A stretch of 64,000 nucleotides of DNA from Hymenobacter sp. GOD-10R (GCF_035609205.1 NZ_CP141184.1:6190501-6254500), one strand, 5' to 3'. Shown: positions 45,106 to 54,716, numbered from the stretch's first letter. The notes: a model not told the origin generated them from the letters alone. Numbers and translations are program-made.

Positions 45106-46389
45106 CTATTCGGCCTTTGTAGCCCATGCAGCTAGCACCTCCCCTGTTCGCTGCACGTCCTGGTAGGAGTTGTACAATGGTACCGGCGCCAATCGAATAA
45201 CGTTAGGTTCACGCCAGTCGCCAATGATGCCCGCAGCAGCAAGGTGGTCAAACAGTTGGCGCCCGTTTTGGTGTACCAATAACGAGAGTTGGCAACCCCG
45301 CGCGGCTGGGTCTGAGGGCGTAATAATTTCCAGCTGCTCAGCCGGAAGCTGCAGCCGCCGAATCATAAATTCCAGATAGGCAGTGAGCTGCTCACTCTTG
45401 CGGCGCAGTGCACTCATACCACCGGCCTCGTCTACCAACGCCAAAGACGCGCGGTGAATAGCCATCGGGAAAATCTGCCCATTAGCGAGTTGCCAGCCTG
45501 CTGCTCCAGGCATCGGCTTGAAGCCCTTCTTCATCTGAAAACGCTCTTTGGCATCGTGCCCCCACCAGCCAGCTAGGCGTGGCAAATCGAACTGGTAGGC
45601 AAATCGCTCGTGCACGAAAGCTCCTGAAGTGCCGCCCGGACCAGAATTCAGGTATTTGTACGTGCACCAGCAGGCAAAATCCACATCCCAGTCGTGCAGG
45701 TGCAGCTCGACGTTGCCGGCCGCGTGGGCTAGGTCGAACCCGACGGTTGCACCTACGGCGTGTCCTGCGCGGGTAATAGCGGCCATGTCGAACACCTGCC
45801 CCGTATAATAGTTTATGCCGCCGAGCAGCACCGTCGCCAGCGATTCTCCTAGCTCCTGAATCTTGGTTTCGATATCTTCGGTGCGCAGCGTGTGCTCACC
45901 CGGGCGGGGCGCTAGCTCCACAATAGCATCCTCGGGAGCAAAGCCATGTAGCTTCACCTGCGACTCCAGCGCGTACTGGTCAGAGGGGAAAGCCCCGCCT
46001 TCCATCAGCACCTTGTAGCGCGTAGCCGTAGGGCGGTAGAAGGAAATAAGTAATAGGTGCAGATTCGTGGTCAGGTTATTCATCACCACCACTTCCAGCG
46101 GCTTGGCCCCGACTATCCGCGCTGCAGCCGGAGCTAGAACTTCATGGTAATGCATCCAAGGCGAAGTGCCATGAAAATGCCCTTCTACTGCTCGTTGCTC
46201 CCATGCCTGAAATTCTTGCTCGACGGCAGCCCGCGCCGTTTTGGGGAGCAAGCCAAGCGAGTTGCCGCACAAGTAGATACTCTCCTCCCCATTGGGGGCA
46301 GGTGGAATATGAAACTGGTTGCGAAAGTCGCGTAACGGATCTTGGGCGTCGAGAGAGGCAGCGAAGTCGAGGGTGGGCTGAAAAGTCAT
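45106..46389 (-). CDS. kynU: Kynureninase
   Basis: A 427-residue PLP enzyme that splits 3-hydroxykynurenine (or kynurenine) to 3-hydroxyanthranilate (or anthranilate) plus alanine. The catalytic lysine is Lys245 in CWCTYKYLNSGPGG. VGFDLAHAAGNVEL supplies the cofactor Asp, and CGNSLGLLPK lies near the N-terminus. The length is normal. A TATCTTTA box on the minus strand ends only 7 bases before the ATG, so the mRNA may be nearly leaderless. It shares the pathway with kmo and haaO but is separated from both. Confidence 0.95.
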   Translation of the reverse strand: MTFQPTLDFAASLDAQDPLRDFRNQFHIPPAPNGEESIYLCGNSLGLLPKTARAAVEQEFQAWEQRAVEGHFHGTSPWMHYHEVLAPAAARIVGAKPLEVVVMNNLTTNLHLLLISFYRPTATRYKVLMEGGAFPSDQYALESQVKLHGFAPEDAIVELAPRPGEHTLRTEDIETKIQELGESLATVLLGGINYYTGQVFDMAAITRAGHAVGATVGFDLAHAAGNVELHLHDWDVDFACWCTYKYLNSGPGGTSGAFVHERFAYQFDLPRLAGWWGHDAKERFQMKKGFKPMPGAAGWQLANGQIFPMAIHRASLALVDEAGGMSALRRKSEQLTAYLEFMIRRLQLPAEQLEIITPSDPAARGCQLSLLVHQNGRQLFDHLAAAGIIGDWREPNVIRLAPVPLYNSYQDVQRTGEVLAAWATKAE

Positions 46390-46395
46390 CAGCAG

Positions 46396-46403
46396 TAAAG
46401 ATA
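46396..46403 (-). promoter_or_regulatory. -7 box of kynU, next to the start codon
   Basis: On the minus strand it reads TATCTTTA, one base from TAnnTTTG, with its end 7 bases from the ATG at 46389. Transcription starting at the normal distance would begin at or very near the start codon. Confidence 0.4.
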
Positions 46404-46432
46404 GGCATCCGGACCGGTTGCCTTCCCTTTCC

Positions 46433-47749
46433 TTACCTGAACTCGAAAAAGTGTTGCTTGTACTTCTCCCGAGTCATATCACAGCAGTCCAAAATCCCCA
46501 GTGAGTATTGCCGGATCTGTACCAGATTTAGCAGCACCAGACACGATACCAGAACCAGCGCTGCCGCTTTAACCCGTATTATGCGCTGCCAGAAGCTAGC
46601 TAGGCCCAAGCTCAGCAGCGGGTATAAGCCTATAACTGGGCGGGCACCAAAGCCGCCGCCGTACCACCATTGCTCCCAACTGAAGATGATATAAACTCCT
46701 AACGGAATCAAGATGAGCGCCGGCAACCAGACGTCAGGAGCATCGCGCCGTAGAAAGAAGAGGCCCAAGAGTGCAAAAGCCATGAGCGGCGAATAAATCA
46801 GCCAACCTTTTTTGAAGCTAAACAGCCCTTCCACCAAATGCGGATGCAAGAAGTCAAAATGCTCGCCCGGATAGAAGTTAATCACCCACTTGTCCCCAAC
46901 TGTTTTCCAGAAGAGTAGTTGGATGCTACTTACCGCCCCGAATAATAGCACGGCAACGACCACCTGACCTAGGTGCTTTTGCCAGTAGAGGAAGCGCTGG
47001 GGTACTGATTTCCACCCTGAGATGCCCCACAATACTGGTACTCCGGCCATGAGCAGTTCGGACGGACGCACGAGCCCAATCAGCCCTAGCGTTAGGCCAA
47101 GCCCTAAGATATATTTCCACCGACCACTTTGATACCACTGTCGGGTCAGACGCAGCAGCAAGGCATTGAGCATAAATAAGGTACCGTGTGCCATTGCCGT
47201 TTCGAACGTGGCATAGTAGAGCAAGTTGGTGCCGAGCCCTACTACCAGCATTGCTAGTGCTGCTGTCGAATCCGAAAAGTATTGCCGCAGCTCTAGGCCT
47301 AAAATCCAGAGGCCAATCAGTACGTACGCCAAGCAACCCAGAGCTACGAACTGCTGGTAGCTAACCGAAAAGCCGTCTGCTGATTCACCGGTAGCCAGCG
47401 CGTAAGCATGAGCTGCAGTAAAATAGGGGGCGTAGAACAGCGCCATCCCGATGGGGTACTTGAACACCTTGCGGCCGTTATCAAGTTCTACCAGCCCGTA
47501 AACAGGGCCTTCATCTTTGTGGTAGGAATACCGGACGTTCGTCACGTAAGATCCATCCCCAAGGTCGTGGTTGATGAACGCAGAAGGCAAATACATATAG
47601 TACCCGCCCATGTCCCAGACTAGCACCGAGTAATTTTTCCACCTAGATGCTTCGCAGATTATCGTCAAGCTTATTAGGGCTGTGCATAGCCAGACGTACC
47701 CAATATGTGTAGCAGGAAGTAGCCTTTGTAAAAATTGTAACGGTCGCAT
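46433..47749 (-). CDS. GT-C-like polytopic membrane protein
   Basis: A 438-residue protein with about eleven transmembrane helices and no annotated function I can name. It is similar to the 638-residue protein encoded at 50285-52201: both share a first periplasmic loop with YYMYLPSAFINHD (or YYLYLPAMFIYHD), then YPGEHFDFLHPHLVEGLFSF and SWEQWWYGGGFGAR. An acidic residue in the first loop (VWDMGGYY) is where GT-C glycosyltransferases carry their catalytic Asp. It lacks the C-terminal extra domain of its paralogue. It is divergent from nothing, and it is followed by kynU. Confidence 0.72.
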   Translation of the reverse strand: MRPLQFLQRLLPATHIGYVWLCTALISLTIICEASRWKNYSVLVWDMGGYYMYLPSAFINHDLGDGSYVTNVRYSYHKDEGPVYGLVELDNGRKVFKYPIGMALFYAPYFTAAHAYALATGESADGFSVSYQQFVALGCLAYVLIGLWILGLELRQYFSDSTAALAMLVVGLGTNLLYYATFETAMAHGTLFMLNALLLRLTRQWYQSGRWKYILGLGLTLGLIGLVRPSELLMAGVPVLWGISGWKSVPQRFLYWQKHLGQVVVAVLLFGAVSSIQLLFWKTVGDKWVINFYPGEHFDFLHPHLVEGLFSFKKGWLIYSPLMAFALLGLFFLRRDAPDVWLPALILIPLGVYIIFSWEQWWYGGGFGARPVIGLYPLLSLGLASFWQRIIRVKAAALVLVSCLVLLNLVQIRQYSLGILDCCDMTREKYKQHFFEFR

Positions 47750-47898
47750 GAGTAATTTCGAGCATGGCTATAGCCAGGTTAGTTGAACCTGAAGTAGCAT
47801 CTAGGTTCAGCACGACTGGCAAGCTATGCAACTAACGTAATGAGTAGGCTGAGATGAGTTTCTATCAGCTGTGTGCGTAGCGCGGACTAAGTCCCTGA

Positions 47899-48429
47899 CT
47901 AAGATACTATCGGTGCTGGTGGCTCCATCACGGTGCCGCAGTTCTGGCAAGTGCGTTTCTCCTCCGATTGCCAGAAGCGGTTCATGATAGGCGGGAGTTG
48001 CTGCACGATGTCGGTAATTTCTGTATATTCCTCATGAAGCTTATGGCCACAATTCTCACAGAACCACAGGAAGCCATCTTTCTCACCTGGCTGGCGGTAG
48101 CGCTCCAGCACTAGGCCAACAGAGCCAGCTGGCCGACGCGGTGAATGCGGAACACCACCAGGCAGCAGAAACATCTCCCCGGCGCGAATCGGAATATCCA
48201 CGGGCTGACCATCTTCGATGATCTTCACCACAATGTCGCCTTCTATCTGTAAAAACAGCTCCTCGCCTTCGTCATAATGATAGTCTTTGCGGGTGTTAGG
48301 TCCGCCAACTACCATCACGATGAAATCTTTGTTGTCTTTGAACACCTGCTGGTTACCAACAGGGGGCTTGAGCAGATGACGGTGTTCATCGATCCACTGC
48401 TGGAAGTTGAATGGACGGGTGATGGGCAT
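47899..48429 (-). CDS. haaO: 3-hydroxyanthranilate 3,4-dioxygenase
   Basis: A 176-residue cupin dioxygenase that opens the ring of 3-hydroxyanthranilate to give the precursor of quinolinate and NAD. The catalytic iron ligands fall exactly at His51, Glu57 and His95, and the second, rubredoxin-like metal site is at Cys124, Cys127, Cys161 and Cys164, which matches the bacterial enzymes. The length is typical. It starts at ATG 48429 and is divergent from the SDR gene (48710). It completes the kmo-kynU-haaO set, all on the minus strand but with other genes in between. Confidence 0.95.
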   Translation of the reverse strand: MPITRPFNFQQWIDEHRHLLKPPVGNQQVFKDNKDFIVMVVGGPNTRKDYHYDEGEELFLQIEGDIVVKIIEDGQPVDIPIRAGEMFLLPGGVPHSPRRPAGSVGLVLERYRQPGEKDGFLWFCENCGHKLHEEYTEITDIVQQLPPIMNRFWQSEEKRTCQNCGTVMEPPAPIVS

Positions 48430-48709
48430 ATACCAGAGGGAAATAGCAAAATCAAAAGCAGCCGTAAGCTACTCCAAAATCAAATAAGTAGCTGATTTGG
48501 CTAGGTTATTCTCCTGAAATGCTCTACTCTTTTGGCTATTTATCTCGACTTGTGCTGAATTTTAGAAAGCTAGGTCAACCTGAAAACCCAAACATGGGAC
48601 GGATCTATTTTACAATATCTTTTAGCTAAAACCTTAGCCTAGTTCCCCCTTCATACGTATGTTTGCTGCTATTTGCGGCAATCTTTATCTTAACTAGCTC
48701 CTTATAGCT

Positions 48710-49519
48710 GTGCAACCGTCGCTTTTTTCATCTACTGTCCTAGCTGGCCAGCACGCTTTGGTAGGAGGTAGCACACAGGGTATTGGCCGGGCGGTGGCTG
48801 AGACACTAGCACAAATGGGGGCGACTGTTACGCTCCTAGCCCGCAACAAAGAACGCCTACAACAGACTGCCACTGAGCTGCCCACTCCGGCAAATCAAGC
48901 GCACGATTATATCGCTGCCGACTTCACGGATGCCACCGTAGTAGCAGCCCAAGTACGAGATTATTTGGCAGCGCATCCGAAGGGCTTCGACATTCTGATA
49001 AACAACACAGGCGGTCCGGCTGGTGGGCCTATTCTGGCGGCGACAGCTGACGCGTTTCGAGCTGCTTTCGAGCAACACTTAGTATGCAATCAGGTATTGG
49101 CGCAACTGATAGTACCTAGCATGCAAGCTCGCCGGTATGGTCGCATTATCAATGTCATTAGCACTTCCGTTAAGCAACCGCTCCCTAACCTAGGAGTGTC
49201 CAACACCATTCGAGCGGCGGTGGGTAATTGGGCTAAAACCTTGGCCAACGAGATAGCCGCCGATGGTATCACTGTTAATAATGTGCTACCTGGCGCCACC
49301 GTTACCCAACGCCACACCTCCCTTATCGAACAAAGAGCCGCTCAAACAGGCAAATCGATAGCTGATATCGAAAGCAGCTTGCTCCAACTTATCCCCACTC
49401 ACCGCTTCGGCCAGTCTGAAGAAATCGCGGCAGCCGTTGCGTTCTTAGCTTCGCCAGCAGCTAGCTATATCACAGGCATCAACGTGCCAGTAGATGGCGG
49501 CCGGACCGGAAATCTGTAA
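48710..49519 (+). CDS. Short-chain dehydrogenase/reductase with altered catalytic residues
   Basis: A 269-residue SDR with a GTG start (48710). The cofactor motif is GGSTQGIG (residues 19-26), and the NNTGG segment follows at about 98-102. The catalytic Ser is kept (Ser151 region, VISTS), but the usual Tyr-x3-Lys is replaced: position 164 is Ser and 168 is Arg (GVSNTIRAAV). This substitution occurs in a distinct SDR subgroup usually described as ketoreductase-like, and it makes classical proton transfer unlikely. It is divergent from haaO, so a role near tryptophan/NAD metabolism is possible but only positional. Confidence 0.8.
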   Translation: MQPSLFSSTVLAGQHALVGGSTQGIGRAVAETLAQMGATVTLLARNKERLQQTATELPTPANQAHDYIAADFTDATVVAAQVRDYLAAHPKGFDILINNTGGPAGGPILAATADAFRAAFEQHLVCNQVLAQLIVPSMQARRYGRIINVISTSVKQPLPNLGVSNTIRAAVGNWAKTLANEIAADGITVNNVLPGATVTQRHTSLIEQRAAQTGKSIADIESSLLQLIPTHRFGQSEEIAAAVAFLASPAASYITGINVPVDGGRTGNL

Positions 49520-49555
49520 TTTACGCTCCAATTAAATACCTAAACTACTTGCGTT

Positions 49556-50281
49556 TTGGTCAAATTTGACAAGCTTTCTATTGTTATTCCCGTCTACAAC
49601 GAGGCTCGCACTATCCACCAGATCCTGGACGTGTTGCGCGAGTTGAAGCTGGTGAATAACATTCAAAAGGAGATTATCCTAGTCAACGACTGTTCTTCTG
49701 ACAATTCCGTTGAGGTAATTACTGCTTACATAGCACGCTACCCCGAGATGGGCATGCGGCTACTACAACATGCCGTCAATCAGGGCAAAGGAGCTGCGCT
49801 ACACACCGGTATTCGCGAGGCTACGGGCGACTATGTTATTATTCAAGATGCTGACTTAGAGTACGATCCGGAGGAGTACAACATTCTGATGAAACCCATC
49901 CTAAAGGGATTTGCAGATGTCGTGTTTGGCTCACGCTTTATGGGTGGTCAGCCCCACCGTATTCTGTTCTTCTGGCACAGCATCGGTAATGCTATTCTGA
50001 CCTTCCTCTCCAACATGTTCAACGATCTGAACCTGACGGATATGGAGACTTGCTACAAACTCTTCCGGCGCGACATCATCCAAGGGTTGAAGCTAGAAGA
50101 GAAACGCTTCGGCTTCGAGCCAGAAGTAACCGCCAAAATCGCTCGCGTGCCTAATGCCCGCATCTACGAGGTAGGCATTAGCTACTACGGTCGCACCTAT
50201 GCCGAAGGCAAGAAGATTGGCTGGCGCGACGGTTTCCGGGCGATCTACTGCATTCTGAAGTACGGTTTGTTTCAAAGCTAG
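49556..50281 (+). CDS. Family 2 glycosyltransferase (dolichyl/polyprenyl-phosphate sugar synthase type)
   Basis: A 241-residue GT-A enzyme with a TTG start (49556); no better start is near. [12 protein letters not shown] opens the Rossmann-like domain, [12 protein letters not shown] follows, and the metal-binding DxD region is DADLEYDP. The length and motifs match the polyprenyl-phosphate mannose/glucose synthase branch without C-terminal membrane helices. Such enzymes provide lipid-linked sugars, which GT-C transferases use on the outer face. That fits its place beside the GT-C-like cluster, from which it is divergent only by orientation (convergent with the 638-residue protein). Confidence 0.85.
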   Translation: MVKFDKLSIVIPVYNEARTIHQILDVLRELKLVNNIQKEIILVNDCSSDNSVEVITAYIARYPEMGMRLLQHAVNQGKGAALHTGIREATGDYVIIQDADLEYDPEEYNILMKPILKGFADVVFGSRFMGGQPHRILFFWHSIGNAILTFLSNMFNDLNLTDMETCYKLFRRDIIQGLKLEEKRFGFEPEVTAKIARVPNARIYEVGISYYGRTYAEGKKIGWRDGFRAIYCILKYGLFQS

Positions 50282-50284
50282 GAG

Positions 50285-52201
50285 CTACCGGTGCCGGAGT
50301 ACGGTTACGTTTAGGTTGTCGATCAGCACGGGTTGCGCTGAGCCGTTCTGAAACGCATACACGGAAACCTCGTCGTCAGGCTGCGCATCCTTCGACACTT
50401 TGCTGTCGAATCTAACTTCATCCCAAACTTTTGGCGTTCCGCCGTAAACGGTCGATACCTCTCCTACTTTGTTCATCAGCCGCACGCTTTTCCACTTGTA
50501 AGTTTGGCCGTTGCGCTTGAATTCAATGACGAGACTAGGCATCTGGTTGATGTCCCAGGCTTTATCGGGAAAGAAAGCTTGGGCGCTGGCCTCAATCCAG
50601 TCGCCGGGTTGCACTTGTAAGTCGCCTAGCTTTTGCCGGTAGGTAGGACTGTAAGGGTGCTGCCCATCGACCCGGAATACTGGTGCTACCAAGGCAAAGT
50701 CGTTGGTGACGCCTGCCGCGGCTTCTTGGCTGAAGTTGTTGAAATACACGACTTCCGGCACATAACGGGTTCGGTCGGGGTCAGCTTCGTTGGTGTCAAA
50801 CTTAGCTAAGTCCGCTTTGGTGAGTTGGGTTTCACCCAGGATGGCAAAATAGTAGCGACGGGTCATGTGCTCAGGCATAAAGATGCCCTGTTGCCGCTGC
50901 CAAAGCTGGAAGCCATTCAGGGCTGTGAGCAGCACCAGTACGCTTGCGGTCAGCACGCGCACAGCGGCTCCGCGCCTAAATAAGGCTTGCAGGCAGAACC
51001 CTAGGGGTAGGCAAAGTAAAGGGTACGTTTGTACCATGGTGCGGGAGCCAAAGCTATCCATGTACCACCAGCACCACCAGCTGTACGCAATGTACACGTG
51101 CAACCCTAGGTACAAAGTAGCCAACCAAAACCAGTCGCGGCGCTGCCGCCACAGAATAAACAAGCCCACCAAGGCGAGCACCATTACGGGCGTGTAAGTC
51201 AGCCAGCCGTTATCAAAGCTCAACAGCCCGGAATATAGCTTTGGATGCAAGAAATCAAAGCTTTCGCCTGGATACGAGTCGTAGGTCCAGTGGCCGGAGG
51301 TATGATGCCAGTATAATAGCTGCGGCACCATAATAAGAAACGCGCCTATGCCGAAGAAGACAACTTGCAGGCGCTCTGCCCACAACAGTCGGATACGTGC
51401 TTGCAGATCAGCCCAGGAAGCTACACCTAACAGTAGCGGAACCAATACTATGATTATTTCGGTAGGACGAATCAGTACCGCTAGCCCGATGGTGCAAGCT
51501 AGCCCTAGGCTGTATGCCAGGCGGGGCCGCTGCAACCAATAGTGCGTCAGCAGCAGCGTAGCCGTATGCAGCACAAACAGGAAGTTATGCGAGTATAGAC
51601 TCTTAAAAACCGCATAACACAAGTAGTTTGTCGTGCAGTAGACAACCACGAGCAGCAGAGCGGTCAATGCATCACTGAAGTACAGCAGGAGCAGCCGCCG
51701 CAACAATACCAGTCCCAATAAGGCGTACACCAGTCCTGCTAGGTAAGCGCCGAGTTGGTAAGGCAGCGAGTAGCCGTCAGGTGGGTAAGAGGAGAAGTAC
51801 TTGGTGTAGAGGTGTGCGGCCGCGAAAAATGGAGCGTAGAGAATAGACAGCCCCATGGTATACTTGATAACGTAGCGGTCGGGGTCGGTGCGGGCCCTCG
51901 ACACCTCGTAGTTACCAAGGGGGTGCGCCGGGTTGCCCCGGTTAGTGAGGTCATACTGATTGATAATAGGCGTCACGAAGCTCAGCCCCGATACGTCATG
52001 GTAAATGAACATAGCGGGCAGGTAGAGGTAGTACCCGAACACATCATACTTAGTAACCTTGAGGTCAGCCCAATTATCTACGGCAACGAACATACGCAGC
52101 AGCACGGCCACCACGAGCCCCATGCTCAGCAGCGACAGGGGCGCTCGTAGCCGAACGGTTGGGGTTGGCAGCGAAGTAGGCAAAGAATAAGACCCTAGCA
52201 T
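50285..52201 (-). CDS. GT-C-like membrane protein with C-terminal module shared with lipoproteins
   Basis: A 638-residue protein. Residues 20-475 hold about eleven transmembrane helices and match the 46433-47749 protein (VTKYDVFGYYLYLPAMF, YPGESFDFLHPKL, SWWCWWYMDSFGSR). Asp in the first periplasmic loop (KYDVFGYY) is the likely catalytic site by analogy with GT-C enzymes. The last 160 residues (about 478-638) form an extracytoplasmic beta-rich domain: VYFNNFSQ opens it, and DEVSVYAFQNGSAQPVLIDNLNV closes it. The same closing pattern occurs in the adjacent lipoprotein. Its start is ATG 52201, 70 bases after the lipoprotein gene. Function is unknown; a surface glycan role is inferred. Confidence 0.72.
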   Translation of the reverse strand: MLGSYSLPTSLPTPTVRLRAPLSLLSMGLVVAVLLRMFVAVDNWADLKVTKYDVFGYYLYLPAMFIYHDVSGLSFVTPIINQYDLTNRGNPAHPLGNYEVSRARTDPDRYVIKYTMGLSILYAPFFAAAHLYTKYFSSYPPDGYSLPYQLGAYLAGLVYALLGLVLLRRLLLLYFSDALTALLLVVVYCTTNYLCYAVFKSLYSHNFLFVLHTATLLLTHYWLQRPRLAYSLGLACTIGLAVLIRPTEIIIVLVPLLLGVASWADLQARIRLLWAERLQVVFFGIGAFLIMVPQLLYWHHTSGHWTYDSYPGESFDFLHPKLYSGLLSFDNGWLTYTPVMVLALVGLFILWRQRRDWFWLATLYLGLHVYIAYSWWCWWYMDSFGSRTMVQTYPLLCLPLGFCLQALFRRGAAVRVLTASVLVLLTALNGFQLWQRQQGIFMPEHMTRRYYFAILGETQLTKADLAKFDTNEADPDRTRYVPEVVYFNNFSQEAAAGVTNDFALVAPVFRVDGQHPYSPTYRQKLGDLQVQPGDWIEASAQAFFPDKAWDINQMPSLVIEFKRNGQTYKWKSVRLMNKVGEVSTVYGGTPKVWDEVRFDSKVSKDAQPDDEVSVYAFQNGSAQPVLIDNLNVTVLRHR

Positions 52202-52271
52202 TCTGGCAAAAACAATAATCGTTAGCAGTTAAAAAGGATGGGCGCCTATTGACTGGGCACAACTACCCTGG

Positions 52272-52808
52272 CTATTGTTCATTCAAGATCATCATATCAT
52301 CCACGTATGTCGGCTGTATGCTGTTGCCGCGCCACAAATACACCTTCAGCACGTCGTTGTAGGCGGCCTCCGCGGGCATGCTCACAGTCTTTTCCACTTG
52401 CACCCACATGTTGTAGTGTTTCACCTCTTTCGCTAGCTCTATGCCTTCCCATAACAACTGCTTGTTGGTGCCCGCCTGTTTTAGCTCCGTTACTATGAAC
52501 GGAGCGGCTTTGCTGTTGGCGATATTCACCCAGGCCTGAATCTTGAGCTTCTTGGGCATATGGTCGGCTACTTTGCCCAGCGGCTTGCTGTAGCCTGCGC
52601 TGAACTCAACGGCTGGGTCTACTTTCGCGGAGTACTTACCGGAGTGCGCTTGCTCAGTGGTCAGAGAAGCTAGGTATTCGTTACTACCCATCCAGCCATC
52701 TAGCTCTTCAAAATCATTGTGGGATAGAAGGTTAGCTGGCAATTCTGTTTTTTTCTCGGCGCAGGCTGCCACTCCCACGGCAAGCAGGAGACAGAGCAGT
52801 TTTCTCAT
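52272..52808 (-). CDS. Lipoprotein with carbohydrate-binding-like fold (module copy A)
   Basis: A 178-residue lipoprotein (VAACA, Cys16). The mature part reads as one beta-sandwich domain: an opening NDFEELDGW, HSGKYSAKVDP, a central strand KIQAWVNI, and an ending VYLWRGNSIQPTYVDDMMI. The layout of an N-terminal FE-x3-W, HSGK and a final D-D resembles carbohydrate-binding modules of CBM-like or discoidin-like type, though I cannot assign a family. It resembles the lipoprotein at 56588 and the C-terminal domain of the 638-residue protein just downstream. It is transcribed between the two GT-C-like genes 52882 and 50285. Confidence 0.7.
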   Translation of the reverse strand: MRKLLCLLLAVGVAACAEKKTELPANLLSHNDFEELDGWMGSNEYLASLTTEQAHSGKYSAKVDPAVEFSAGYSKPLGKVADHMPKKLKIQAWVNIANSKAAPFIVTELKQAGTNKQLLWEGIELAKEVKHYNMWVQVEKTVSMPAEAAYNDVLKVYLWRGNSIQPTYVDDMMILNEQ

Positions 52809-52881
52809 GGTATGATGCTTAGTTATTCTTTCGGACCTTCAAAATAAGCTAAATGCTTTCACTAAAAGATGTTAACTACTC

Positions 52882-54504
52882 CTAGTGCATCTGAAATACT
52901 GACAGAACCCTTCTCCCTTGCACCTGCAAGCGGGCTACTTCATTAGGATAATCGTAGGGATAGGGATGCCAGCGGTAGTTAGATATGAAGTAATCAGCTT
53001 TTTCTGGCTCCGCGACAAACTTGAGCCGCTCCCCGTTATAAGAATCTAGGAGCCAGCGATTCAGCTCAAAACTTCCCCCTTCAGGAGCAGCTACTAGAAT
53101 CTCTCTACGATCATCGTGTTGGGTGATCCACTCCAAGCCCCACCGGTAGCTCAGTAACCAGTAGTCCAGGTCGAATTTTTGTTCGACGTTGCGCCCCGCA
53201 AAAGCATTAAAGTAGACTTGCTGTTGTGGGTGCATCCAAACTATTTGCACCGCTGAAACGACCAACGACAGGACCAGAAAGCTCCGCATCAGCGTTGGCC
53301 AGCGGTTGCTCAGCCCCCAGAAGCTTGGCCGCCAACGCACCAGAGCTATCAACCCGCGCATTGCTACCAGCAGAAAGCTAGGGTAGATAAAATACAGCTG
53401 ACGCCACCCATCGTACAGTATTGAGTGCAGCAGAATAACCGCAGCTACAGGTGCCACAGTTAAGCCTAAGAATAGCAAATCCTGCCACTCTTCCTCGGAA
53501 GCGTAGAGCTTCCACATGCGGCTTACTAGCTTTTGCATGATACAAATAGCACCAGCTACAGCAGCTATTACGTACAGGATGGGCGTAGTAATGCTAATCC
53601 AAACGGGAGCGTAGTGCCAGGGGATTTCCGTTGCTGGCATGGTAGTTCCCATGTACAGCACTTGGCCGGTCCAACGAAACTTCGCCATCTTCTGGAACGC
53701 CTCCAAAAAATTCTCAACGGGTGCATCCCACAGGTAAGGCCAAAAGCTAATAACCAGCGTGGGTAGCAGTAGCAAGTACAAACTGATGCCCGCTGTGACA
53801 CGTGCGGTGCCGTGTGCCTGATACTCGCCCCGTAGGAGCCGTAGCGCAAGTATGGTGAAAGTAGCCATGGGCAGCAGCACCCCCATGATACGCACATCGA
53901 TGGTTACGGCGCAGGCCACTGCGTGCCACAGAGCTCGCCCAGCCGTAGGCCGACTGATAAATCGTACGGCGGTGTTAGTAGCAATGGCAAAGAGCGCCAT
54001 GAATACGGCATCCTTGTCATTGTAAAAGAACTCCGCGAACAAACGAGGGCTCAGCACTAGTAGTAAGGCTCCAAGCAGACCTAGGCGCCAGCTGCTAAAA
54101 CGACGCGCGGCTAGCTGATAGACAGCACCTACCCCGCCCAAGCACACCAAAAAGGTACACAGATGCCTAAACCAAAAGATAGAGCGCTGACTCTCTAAAT
54201 TGAGTAGCCGCTCCAAGAAAGAAACGGGCATTTCGAAGGCCACGCCGTAATCCCGGTCATAGTAGTCGCGTAGGTCGAACTGCTGGTAATAGGCGAAGGC
54301 CTTCTCGTTGCGCTGCACAAACTCGGGCCAAAACAAGTCGCATACGTGCTTCAACGATACCATTCCGTTGTGCCGACTCTGGTTTTCGTCAAACGACATT
54401 CCGTAGTCACGAACTAGCCATATTCCTACTAGTAATAGCAAGATAAAAAAGGCTCCTACAGCCGGACGCCGCCAACGATCAGTAGAAAGTGTATTGTCAA
54501 TCAT
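52882..54504 (-). CDS. PMT/ArnT-like membrane glycosyltransferase (copy A)
   Basis: A 540-residue polytopic protein. The start is placed at ATG 54504 (MIDNTLSTDRW); the frame is open to 54600 but those residues have no family character. The first periplasmic loop has the acidic motif DYGMSFDENQSRHNG, and DRDYGVAFEMP follows; an Asp-Glu pair here is characteristic of GT-C enzymes such as PMT and ArnT, which move sugars from polyprenyl phosphate. It is clearly paralogous to the gene at 58707-60326: both share VSLKHV, DRDYGVAFEMP, LVLSPRLFAE-FYNDKDAVFMA and RWHPYPY endings. The acceptor is unknown. Confidence 0.82.
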   Translation of the reverse strand: MIDNTLSTDRWRRPAVGAFFILLLLVGIWLVRDYGMSFDENQSRHNGMVSLKHVCDLFWPEFVQRNEKAFAYYQQFDLRDYYDRDYGVAFEMPVSFLERLLNLESQRSIFWFRHLCTFLVCLGGVGAVYQLAARRFSSWRLGLLGALLLVLSPRLFAEFFYNDKDAVFMALFAIATNTAVRFISRPTAGRALWHAVACAVTIDVRIMGVLLPMATFTILALRLLRGEYQAHGTARVTAGISLYLLLLPTLVISFWPYLWDAPVENFLEAFQKMAKFRWTGQVLYMGTTMPATEIPWHYAPVWISITTPILYVIAAVAGAICIMQKLVSRMWKLYASEEEWQDLLFLGLTVAPVAAVILLHSILYDGWRQLYFIYPSFLLVAMRGLIALVRWRPSFWGLSNRWPTLMRSFLVLSLVVSAVQIVWMHPQQQVYFNAFAGRNVEQKFDLDYWLLSYRWGLEWITQHDDRREILVAAPEGGSFELNRWLLDSYNGERLKFVAEPEKADYFISNYRWHPYPYDYPNEVARLQVQGRRVLSVFQMH

Positions 54505-54628
54505 AATAGCTTTACTGTCCTGCAAAGTAACTAGTGCGCGCCATTTTGCGCGCAGAGCTAGGTTGGCTTCTCCCAAGAATGTTCCTCCTTCGCAGGCCAA
54601 GTACTCTTGGCTTTGAGTTGCTACAGAA

Positions 54629-54657
54629 TTTGTTCTGAAGTCCTGTTCCTATCTTCG
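54629..54657 (+). promoter_or_regulatory. TTTG-N17-TATCTTCG promoter
   Basis: TTTG at 54629-54632 and TATCTTCG at 54650-54657 (one base off TAnnTTTG) are 17 bases apart, the usual Bacteroidota spacing. It lies 59 bases upstream of the plus-strand gene at 54717. Confidence 0.5.
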
Positions 54658-54716
54658 CTCCGGCTCTTCCTCGCCGCATTCACCCTGTTCCTACTTTTTG
54701 CTACGCATTAGCTTTC

